DNA of 64,000 bases, from positions 24,001 to 88,000 of the forward strand of contig CAYHCO010000015.1 of assembly GCA_964355105.1 (NCBI GenBank). Direction: 5' to 3'. Source of the stretch: UBA12481 sp964355105. GTDB taxonomy: Bacteria; Bacteroidota; Bacteroidia; Bacteroidales; UBA12481. Positions 34,030-40,949 of this stretch are shown here, piece after piece (position 1 is the first letter of the stretch; every line of letters starts with the position of its first letter). The translations under genes and the position numbers were made by a program. The notes below the pieces were generated by a model. The model had not been told where the DNA came from and did no database searches. It saw only the letters and a list, made by a program, of their open reading frames with translations.

Positions 34030-35315
34030 GATTTCTGATCAGATTCGTAAACTGAAACCAACTCGCGGGCATGAGTGAAAATGTCGAAATATCGATGAAC
34101 ACCTTCGTGACCAGCCTTGCTCAATTCAGATAAGCGCTGGCTGTCGGGCAGCAGTCCGGCCAGTGCATCGGCAAGCATTTCCGGTTGGTTAGGCTCATAA
34201 GTTATCCCGCCGCCCGATTTGGCAATGATCTCCGGGAAAGCTCCGAGCGCTGGCTGAACCACCGGCACACCCGATGCCATGGATTCGAGCAGGTAAAGTC
34301 CGAAAGCTTCGCCGATTCGGACCGGCACTGATATCACGGAGACTTTCCGGAAGAATTCCTTACGGCCCTCCTCTTCAAAATCGTGCTGAAATTCAACCTG
34401 GTCAGTCAAGCCGCAGTCGCTGATTCGTTTCTTTAACTTATGCAGATATTGCTTGTCATCACCGGTTGAACCCCCGGTTAAAATCAGTCTGACATCCTGA
34501 AAACCTTGCCTGTCCTTTAAACTGATGAAAGCTTCAACGAGAATATCCAAACCGTTTTCCTCGCACATCCTGGAAATGTATCCAATGTTCCTCGGCTTTT
34601 CGGCAATCGGGATATATTCATAATCCGCCGGATCTACACCCAGATAGATGGTTTTAATTTTCTCAGCGGGAAGGCCGATTTTTTCCATCATGAATTCGGA
34701 AAAATAATTGCTGACCCCGATAAAGCGATCGATGGACCCGGCATTCTCATTCATCAATTGCCAGGCTTCCTGGCGAAAACCCGGCTTCATGACATCGATC
34801 CATACATCCTCGTCCTGAAGCGAACAATAAACCTTAACACCCAGTCTTTCCTTGATTCGCGGGGCCAGACCGGATAAAAGCGCGTTTGACAAATGAACCA
34901 CGTCGGCAGGATAATGAACGCTGATCCACTCGATCATCCGGTCGAGTTCTTCATGCTGCCGGCCATGTTCGCCTTTCAGCATCGATATGGTCATTTCGCT
35001 CAGGCCTTTGGCACTGGTTGATCCGGCCATGCCTGCGGCCATCTTGAGCATCGGCTTGGAATTCAATAGATTGTCGAACCAACCAGGTGCTTTTTCAAAT
35101 ATCGGGTACAATTGTTTCAGGTAAATACTGATGGCGCCGTAAAAGACTGGTACTCCCTGAAAATCCTGATCATGGGCAAACAGGGGGAGGTACATCGGCA
35201 CCTTAACCACCTCATGCCCCATTTTTCGCAGTGCCACAACATACTTGCTGTCGCGCAGGCAGTTGCCGCAGTAGAAACTGCCTCCCGAGCCCGGAATTAT
35301 GTGAATTATCCTCAT
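34026..35315 (-). CDS. Group 1 (GT4-type) glycosyltransferase
   Basis: The 429-aa protein is a GT-B glycosyltransferase. The N-terminal domain begins MRIIHIIPGSGGSFYCGNCL, and the C-terminal domain has the donor-binding EAFGLYLLESMASGVPVV motif (around 337-355) with the E-x7-E pair of the GT4 family. It probably transfers a sugar from a nucleotide donor in the cytoplasm, perhaps onto a lipid or cell-surface glycan. It is first in an operon with an ABC ATPase and FtsX-type permease. The start at 35315 is followed upstream by an AT-rich 8-mer tract instead of a Shine-Dalgarno sequence. Confidence 0.9.
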   Translation of the reverse strand: MRIIHIIPGSGGSFYCGNCLRDSKYVVALRKMGHEVVKVPMYLPLFAHDQDFQGVPVFYGAISIYLKQLYPIFEKAPGWFDNLLNSKPMLKMAAGMAGSTSAKGLSEMTISMLKGEHGRQHEELDRMIEWISVHYPADVVHLSNALLSGLAPRIKERLGVKVYCSLQDEDVWIDVMKPGFRQEAWQLMNENAGSIDRFIGVSNYFSEFMMEKIGLPAEKIKTIYLGVDPADYEYIPIAEKPRNIGYISRMCEENGLDILVEAFISLKDRQGFQDVRLILTGGSTGDDKQYLHKLKKRISDCGLTDQVEFQHDFEEEGRKEFFRKVSVISVPVRIGEAFGLYLLESMASGVPVVQPALGAFPEIIAKSGGGITYEPNQPEMLADALAGLLPDSQRLSELSKAGHEGVHRYFDIFTHARELVSVYESDQKS

Positions 35316-35320
35316 AAACT

Positions 35321-35360
35321 CAATTAGTCAATTTGCTAATTTGGCAATGTGCTAATTTAA
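35321..35360. repeat. Degenerate 8-bp tandem tract (CAATTNGN)
   Basis: Five phased 8-mers (CAATTAGT, CAATTTGC, TAATTTGG, CAATGTGC, TAATTTAA) immediately upstream of the glycosyltransferase start. Same type as those at 4092, 7321 and 42302. Confidence 0.6.
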
Positions 35361-35366
35361 GAAATT

Positions 35367-35401
35367 CGATACCCGATACCCGATACCCGATACCCGATAC
35401 C
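35367..35401. repeat. Heptameric tandem repeat (CGATACC, five perfect units)
   Basis: Five identical 7-bp units directly after the 8-mer tract and 3 bp before the stop of the short gene at 35405. Perfect copies suggest recent expansion. Confidence 0.9.
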
Positions 35402-35404
35402 CTC

Positions 35405-35749
35405 TTAAATCCTGTATTCAAAGCTAAATAACAACCGGTGGGTTGATAAGTTTTCTGAAAGTTCCGGAAAAAATCCCTGATAATTAAGACACAGGGTGAT
35501 GCCTTTTATCGGGCTGACAAGAAATCCTGAAATTATTGCGTTGCCGCTGACTGGCACATTTACATTGGAGGGACCGGTGCCGATAACGTTCAACCGGTCG
35601 TTGTCATGGTATTCCGCATTGGCGAAAAAATGAACGACAGGCTTGAGTTTTGAATAATCGAAACCCTTCACTTTTGTGGTATCCTGTCCCTGCATTGCCG
35701 TCAACATGATTGCCAGCATCAACCCGGTCAACTTTACTCTTTTATACAT
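35405..35749 (-). pseudogene. Short porin-like protein, probably internally deleted
   Basis: The 114-aa frame has a signal peptide (1-22, ending MQGQ) followed by FDYSKLKPVVHFFANAEYHD, a beginning seen in Bacteroidota porin-like barrels, and ends in beta strands with LSTHRLLFSFEYRI, a typical barrel C-terminus. A complete barrel of that kind would need several hundred residues, so the middle has probably been lost; the frame is intact. It lies between two heptameric tandem repeats, which may have promoted the deletion. It could still be a genuine small outer-membrane protein. Confidence 0.5.
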
Positions 35750-35769
35750 AAATTTTAAATATTACTCTA

Positions 35770-35832
35770 CTGCCAACTGCCAACTGCCAACTGCCGACTG
35801 CCGACTGCAGACAGCCGATTGCCTACTGCCTA
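35770..35832. repeat. Heptameric tandem repeat (CTGCCNA, nine units)
   Basis: Nine 7-bp units from CTGCCAA to CTGCCTA. The last unit contains the stop codon (minus-strand TAG, 35830-35832) of the propeller gene. It is the reverse-complement form of the tract at 5631-5672. Confidence 0.85.
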
Positions 35833-36996
35833 CTTTCCAAAGCACCTCACGGTACCATCCTGCGCGCCAACGAATATCTTCCCGCCTGCAACGGCAGGGT
35901 TTGCGAAGATCGGCGAGCCGGTCTCATAGGTCCATTCCATGGTGCCATCACTTAATTTAAGCAGGATGAGGTCACCCCGCATGTTGGCTGCCAATACTTT
36001 ACCCTGACAGATCAAGGGGGATGCGTCCACTTTCTCTCCGGTATTGAATTTCCAGATCAGCTTGCCGTCGGTTTTGCCAAAACAGTATACTTGCTTGTCT
36101 CGGTTACCGGTCACTACCCGGTCGCCGGATATTGCGGCCGAGGCAACAAAAGGCAGCTGCGATTTGTCGCCCGTGTATTTCCATAATATTTTCTTTTCCG
36201 TGACACTTACGCATGTGAATCCGCCGTCATAATCGCCCAGGAAACATAATCCTCCTGCAGTTGGAGCGGAACCCGGGACATAAGTGGAAACATCTATTTT
36301 GGCCGTCGATTGACCAGAAGCAATACCGACAACATGCAGGAAACCGTCGCATCCTCCGAAAAGAGCGTTTCCATCCACGCAAGCCGCCGCGCCGTTAATG
36401 AAATTGTCGGATTCGTATTTCCATATTCCCTTGCCGGTAATAGCATCAATGCAATGTAAATTGTAATCGTAACTGCCCACGACCAGCCGGATAGAATTGC
36501 CGGACTTCCACCAGTTGACCCCGCCACTGATCTGGCCGTCGGTGGTGTACCTCCACTTTTCCTTGCCATCCCTGAGGTTCAGCGCAAATACTATTCCGGT
36601 AAGATTGCCGATATATACTGTATTATCGAGAATCAGCGCGGGAGCCTCAATCCCGTTGCCGGTATCGAATTTCCATAATAATTTCCCGTTCGTGTCGATC
36701 GCGTAAACCGACCCGTTCATGCTGCCCACCACGATGGTATTTCCAGAGACCACCGGCGATGCCTTGATCTCGTCACCTACCTTTAATGACCATAACTGCC
36801 TGATCTTGGAAGGAATGCTCTCGTTCACCTCACCCGTCAGCGCCTGATTCCCGCGCGAGCACCCCTCATTTTGCGACAGCGGTGTCATCCCGGCGAAAGC
36901 CGGGACCTCGTCCCTTACCACGAATGCTTCATGCGGGACCCCGTCCCCAACCACGAAATTTCCCAAGATCATCAACATCAATATTATCGCCCTCAT
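35830..36996 (-). CDS. PQQ-like beta-propeller protein (388 aa), last gene of redox cluster
   Basis: A secreted WD/PQQ_2-type propeller. The signal peptide is about residues 1-16. Residues about 25-45 (VRDEVPAFAGMTPLSQ) come from a dispersed palindromic element. From residue 65, seven or so blades repeat the pattern VGDEIKASPVVSGNTIVVGS / NGKLLWKFDTG, with the W-K-F/Y closure of each blade. Such BamB-like propellers are usually binding scaffolds and need not bind PQQ; no catalytic PQQ-dehydrogenase residues were recognised. Its ATG overlaps the stop of the ferredoxin/FAD gene by 4 bp, so it belongs to the same operon. Confidence 0.87.
   Translation of the reverse strand: MRAIILMLMILGNFVVGDGVPHEAFVVRDEVPAFAGMTPLSQNEGCSRGNQALTGEVNESIPSKIRQLWSLKVGDEIKASPVVSGNTIVVGSMNGSVYAIDTNGKLLWKFDTGNGIEAPALILDNTVYIGNLTGIVFALNLRDGKEKWRYTTDGQISGGVNWWKSGNSIRLVVGSYDYNLHCIDAITGKGIWKYESDNFINGAAACVDGNALFGGCDGFLHVVGIASGQSTAKIDVSTYVPGSAPTAGGLCFLGDYDGGFTCVSVTEKKILWKYTGDKSQLPFVASAAISGDRVVTGNRDKQVYCFGKTDGKLIWKFNTGEKVDASPLICQGKVLAANMRGDLILLKLSDGTMEWTYETGSPIFANPAVAGGKIFVGAQDGTVRCFGK
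36882..36924. repeat. In-frame palindromic element, copy 2 (TCCCGGC-GAAA-GCCGGGA)
   Basis: Perfect 7-bp stem with GAAA loop at 36888-36905 in the unit GTGTCATCCC...CTCGTCCCTTAC. It is read in a different frame (VPAFAGMT) from copies 1 and 3. Just after it, 36925-36950, a partial second copy of the GGGACC/CGTCCC part is visible. Confidence 0.82.
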
Positions 36997-38546
36997 TTCA
37001 CTCCTCCTTTCAATGCCAGTGCGCCAGTCGGACAGGCGCGGGCAGCTTCCTCTGCGGTATGGGTAAGACCTTCCTTTATGGAATCGCTGAACGGTACGCC
37101 AATGACCACATCAAAGCCGCGGCCGATAAACGTCAGGCCGAACTCTTCCTGGTGTTTAGCGGTTATTCTTACGCAGATGCTGCACTTAATGCATTTCTGC
37201 GGCTCATAAATTACGGTGTCGTGCTGAAATTGTTTGGTCACAGGCTTGCGTTCCGGTCCCTGAAACCTTTTCTGTTCGGCACGATATTCATCAGAATAAA
37301 TCCTTAATAAACAATTGTCGGCTTTCCGGCATTCGCAGTGCAGGCAACGTGCAGCCTCGGCAACCACTTCTTCTGCGGTCAATCCGTGCGTGAACCCGTT
37401 AGCCGGCTCGATCCGCTCACCCGGAACCGATTCTTTCAGATATTCAGCCGCTTCGGATTCCTGAAGCTTGCCAAATCGGGAGTTGAACATCCGGGGCTCA
37501 CCGGTAATCTCCTGCCCTGATAACTTCTGCCGGGTCTTCCAGGCGGCTTCCTTTCCAAAAGCAGAAGCCTTTATTGCCATTTTCAGTTGTTTCTCCAGCG
37601 GATAAACTACGGCATCAAATTCTTTCTCGAGTTCTATTTTCCGCGCCGCATCAATCTCGGAATTCATCTGAAAGATTACGCCCGATTGCCTGATCCTGTC
37701 AATTTCCATATCCAGCACATCTTCGGGCAGCAGCGATCGGGGCACCGAATAGCGCAATGCCCCACCGGGCAAGGCATTCCGGTCGAACACCGTACACTGG
37801 TAACCAAAGGATTGCAGATACCATGCGGCCGACAGACCATGGGGTCCGGAACCGATGACCGCCACGCGGGAACGGGGAAGAGGATCGGAAGACGAAGAAG
37901 AAGATCGTAGGACGGAAGAAAGATCGGGGGACGAAGAAGAAAATCGAAGGACGGAAGAAGGATCGGTAGCAGTGTCATCCCCGCGAAGGCGGGGATCTTG
38001 TTCCTTACCCCCGGAATTCCCCCCAAAATCTCCCGCATACATTTTCAGGAAACAGATCGATACCGCTTCATCTACCGAATTCCTGCGACAGGCCCCCTCG
38101 CAGGGTGCCGGGCAAATCCTGCCGAGAATGGATGGCAATGCAATATCTTGTATAACAACATCATACGCCTCTTTAAATTTACTGTTTGCCAGGAGGTGGT
38201 TCATCAGCGGTATATCCATGTGTGCCGGACAACTTATCTGGCAGGGGGCTTCACAGTCCCCGACATGATCACTGAGCAGCAGGTCGAGTGCGGTTTTCCG
38301 TGCTTCCCTGATTTCGTCGTCCATCGTAACGATATCCATGCCTCCGGTAATTTTTACCGAACAGGAAGTGAACATTCTGCCGCTGCTTAAGTCCTTGACC
38401 ATGCAGATCATACAGGAGGTGAAATGCGGAAGGTCGCCGTTATGGCACATCGACGGGATAGTAATTCCCATATGCCTGGCAGCTTCCATCACCGTAATTC
38501 CGGAATTTACCGTCAGCTTTTTCCCATCGATTTTCAGCTCAACCAT
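36993..38546 (-). CDS. Ferredoxin / truncated GltD-like iron-sulfur flavoprotein
   Basis: A 517-aa fusion. Residues 1-75 are a NuoG/HydA-type [2Fe-2S] domain (C34, C45, C48, C62). Residues 95-170 match the GltD N-terminal iron-sulfur domain (C98, C102, C106; CPAPCEGAC at 145-153). The FAD motif IGSGPHGLSAAWYL is at 231-244, but after EFDAVV (309-314) the NAD(P)H-binding domain expected of GltD/NfnB is missing, an apparent in-frame loss of some 150-200 residues. The C-terminus has CLHCEC (401-406), then CIKCSIC at 452-458 and C505 for further clusters. Residues about 183-225 are repeat-derived (palindromic element plus a 13-aa Ser-rich duplication). It is coupled to the NuoEF fusion gene 7 bp upstream and probably exchanges electrons with it. 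Confidence 0.82.
   Translation of the reverse strand: MVELKIDGKKLTVNSGITVMEAARHMGITIPSMCHNGDLPHFTSCMICMVKDLSSGRMFTSCSVKITGGMDIVTMDDEIREARKTALDLLLSDHVGDCEAPCQISCPAHMDIPLMNHLLANSKFKEAYDVVIQDIALPSILGRICPAPCEGACRRNSVDEAVSICFLKMYAGDFGGNSGGKEQDPRLRGDDTATDPSSVLRFSSSSPDLSSVLRSSSSSSDPLPRSRVAVIGSGPHGLSAAWYLQSFGYQCTVFDRNALPGGALRYSVPRSLLPEDVLDMEIDRIRQSGVIFQMNSEIDAARKIELEKEFDAVVYPLEKQLKMAIKASAFGKEAAWKTRQKLSGQEITGEPRMFNSRFGKLQESEAAEYLKESVPGERIEPANGFTHGLTAEEVVAEAARCLHCECRKADNCLLRIYSDEYRAEQKRFQGPERKPVTKQFQHDTVIYEPQKCIKCSICVRITAKHQEEFGLTFIGRGFDVVIGVPFSDSIKEGLTHTAEEAARACPTGALALKGGVK
37875..37965. repeat. 39-bp tandem duplication within a CDS
   Basis: Two ~39-bp units of the form GATCGGNNGACGAAGAAGA...ACGGAAGAA, plus a partial third, encode the Ser-rich linker SSVLRFSSSSPDL / SSVLRSSSSSSDP. 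The same GATCTTCTTC...CGTC theme recurs at 42980-43000. Confidence 0.75.
37972..38012. repeat. In-frame palindromic element, copy 3 (ATCCCCGC-GAAG-GCGGGGAT)
   Basis: Perfect 8-bp stem at 37977-37996 within the unit GTGTCATCCCC...TTGTTCCTTAC. It encodes DPRLRGDDT between the iron-sulfur and FAD domains of the ferredoxin/GltD-like protein. Confidence 0.82.
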
Positions 38547-38553
38547 AATATCA

Positions 38554-40893
38554 TTATTCCTTTATAACGGCATCTGCAGGGCAAACCAGCCTGCAGGTGT
38601 CGCATTTGATGCATTTTTCCTGTATAATTTCGTGCTGTTCGTGCGGCCGGAACTCAATCGCATCAGTCGGACATTGCTGGGCGCACAGAGTACAGCCAAT
38701 ACATTTGTCGTTAATCGTATACTTAATGAGGTCCGTGCATTTGCCGGTCGGGCAGTGCCCGGCCAGATGGGCCTCATATTCATTCCTGAAATAATGAAGA
38801 GTGGTGAGAACCGGATTGGGTGCCGTCTGACCCAGGCCGCACAGACTGCCCTTCTTGGTCCAGCCGGCAAGTTTTTCCAGTTCGTCCAGGTCGCCCGGTT
38901 TGCCTTTCCCCATGCACAGACGGTCGAGGATATCGAGCATCCGGCGGGTGCCGATGCGACAGAAAGTGCATTTGCCGCATGATTCCTTCTGGGTGAATGA
39001 AAGAAAATACCGGGCCATGTCAACCATGCAGTCGGTATCATCCAGAACAACCAGCCCGCCAGAGCCCATCATGGCCCCGTGCTGTGCCATCGATTCGTAA
39101 TCAATGGGCGTATCTGCCAGCGATTCCGGCAGGCATCCGCCTGACGGTCCTCCGATCTGTATAGCCTTGAATTTTTTCCCGTTGGCAATTCCCCCTCCGA
39201 TCTCCTCAACGATCTCCCGGATAGTTATGCCCATTGGCACCTCGATCAGTCCGCCCCGGTTGATCTTTCCCGCAAGGGCAAAAACCTTCGTTCCCTTGCT
39301 GGTGGCAGTGCCCAGATTGCTGAACGCCCCAGCTCCGCGACGAATGATCCAGGAGATCAGTGCCAGGGTTTCCGTATTATTGACCAGGGTCGGCACATTC
39401 CATAAACCCTTCTCGGCCGGGTAGGGTGGGCGCTGGGTGGGGAAACCCCTTTTGCCCTCTATCGAAGCGATCAGCGCGGTCTCCTCGCCGCACACAAAAG
39501 CTCCCGCACCTTCGTACAGAACGACCTCAAAGGACCAGCCGCTGCCTAATACATCAGCACCTATGATTCCTGCCTGCCGGCAGTTTTCCAGTGCCTGGCG
39601 TATGCGCTTTACCGCAAGCGGATATTCGGCACGGATATAAAAGTATCCCTTGGTGGCACCAACCGCGTAAGCGGATATGAGCATGCCCTCGATCACCCGG
39701 TACGGATAGGATTCCAGCAGCATCCGGTCCATAAAGGCTCCCGGATCCCCTTCGTCGCCGTTACATATCACAAATTTGACCGGGACCTGGTGCCTGGCAA
39801 CCATTTCCCATTTTCTTCCGGTCGGAAATCCTGCACCCCCGCGACCCCTGACACCGCTCTCCATGACTTCCCGGACAACTTGTTCCGGGGTCATGGCAGT
39901 CAGGCATTTCCGTAATGCCGCAAATCCCTGACGACTTTTATATTCTTCAATATCAAGAGGATTGATCACTCCCCGGAATTCGGTTGCCAGGGGAACCTGC
40001 CGGCCCAGAAAGGAGGTGATGTGTTTTTCCCTGATATCTGAGGTATATCTTTCCACTCCTTCCCAGCGACTGTCGTCCTGGATGTTTTCGATCAGGTTAA
40101 GGGCTTTAACGCTTAGCCTTTTGAGTAGCGAGGGTGAATTGAAATGTTTTTCGATGAGGCTCTTAACATCCTTCGGATCAACGTGGGTATACAAAATCGG
40201 TTCCCCGTTTGTGGGTACGATCTCCATCAGCGGAACCTGGTGACACATTCCCACACAACCAACCGATTTCAGGGTTACCCTCAGGCCATTGTCGCTAACG
40301 GTTTCTTCAACCGCTTCGCGGATGGATTCACTGCCGCTGGCTACGCAACAGGATCCGAGCCCAATCCTTATTTCTCCTTCGATATCTCTTCCATCAGCAC
40401 TTCGAAATTTGCTTTTTGCCCTCTTGCCTTTCTGTCCTAAAAAGTCCTCCAGGATTTTCCCTGCCTTGTCTGCGGCAACATGTCCGTATGTGATCCCGTC
40501 GATCTGAACGACCGGCGCCAGGGTGCAGCAACCCAGACAGCTGACTTTTTCCAGGGTGAAGAGCCCACTGGCATCCGTTTCCTCATCCCCGGTAAGCTTT
40601 AATTCGCGGCGCAGGGCATCAAATATCAGGGTTGCGCCTTTAACATGACAGGCAGTGCCTACACAAACCCTGATCATATGCTTTCCAACCGGTTTGAGCC
40701 TGAATTGCGAATAAAAACTAGCCACGCCGATTATCTGGTCGGGGGTGATGGCGCTCTGGACACAAACTTCACGCAAGGCCTCCTCGGGAAGGTAATTGTA
40801 CTTCTTCTGCACAGCCTGCAGAATGGGTATAACCGCCTCACGGTCTTTGCCTGTCTCGGATAATATCGATTGTATTTCTTCTTTAACCTTCAT
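38554..40893 (-). CDS. NuoE-NuoF fusion (NADH-oxidising flavin/iron-sulfur subunit)
   Basis: This 779-aa protein joins modules found as separate subunits in complex I and bifurcating hydrogenases. Residues 1-155 are NuoE-like with the [2Fe-2S] ligands C77, C82, C119, C123. Residues 175-250 are a second thioredoxin-like [2Fe-2S] domain (C182/C183, C213, C217), as at the N-terminus of HydB-type NuoF. The NuoF core has GRGGAGFPTGRKW (350-362) for FMN and NGDEGDPGAFMDR (378-390) for NADH, then ESCGKCTFCRIGT for [4Fe-4S]. The C-terminus adds a 2[4Fe-4S] ferredoxin (CIGCTLCAQQCP; CIKCDTCRLVCP). It should oxidise NADH (or reduce NAD) in the cytoplasm. No hydrogenase or formate dehydrogenase subunit is nearby; the ferredoxin/GltD-like protein 7 bp downstream is the likely partner. 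Confidence 0.92.
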   Translation of the reverse strand: MKVKEEIQSILSETGKDREAVIPILQAVQKKYNYLPEEALREVCVQSAITPDQIIGVASFYSQFRLKPVGKHMIRVCVGTACHVKGATLIFDALRRELKLTGDEETDASGLFTLEKVSCLGCCTLAPVVQIDGITYGHVAADKAGKILEDFLGQKGKRAKSKFRSADGRDIEGEIRIGLGSCCVASGSESIREAVEETVSDNGLRVTLKSVGCVGMCHQVPLMEIVPTNGEPILYTHVDPKDVKSLIEKHFNSPSLLKRLSVKALNLIENIQDDSRWEGVERYTSDIREKHITSFLGRQVPLATEFRGVINPLDIEEYKSRQGFAALRKCLTAMTPEQVVREVMESGVRGRGGAGFPTGRKWEMVARHQVPVKFVICNGDEGDPGAFMDRMLLESYPYRVIEGMLISAYAVGATKGYFYIRAEYPLAVKRIRQALENCRQAGIIGADVLGSGWSFEVVLYEGAGAFVCGEETALIASIEGKRGFPTQRPPYPAEKGLWNVPTLVNNTETLALISWIIRRGAGAFSNLGTATSKGTKVFALAGKINRGGLIEVPMGITIREIVEEIGGGIANGKKFKAIQIGGPSGGCLPESLADTPIDYESMAQHGAMMGSGGLVVLDDTDCMVDMARYFLSFTQKESCGKCTFCRIGTRRMLDILDRLCMGKGKPGDLDELEKLAGWTKKGSLCGLGQTAPNPVLTTLHYFRNEYEAHLAGHCPTGKCTDLIKYTINDKCIGCTLCAQQCPTDAIEFRPHEQHEIIQEKCIKCDTCRLVCPADAVIKE

Positions 40894-40949
40894 TCTGCTA
40901 AATCATTCCATCATCACCTTCTCAACTTCTCAACTCCTCTGCTCCTACC

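Noticed and set aside
38554..40893. Electron-bifurcating [FeFe] hydrogenase
   Set aside because: NuoE/NuoF-type domains are present, but no H-cluster catalytic subunit (TSCCPxW-type motifs) is encoded in the window.
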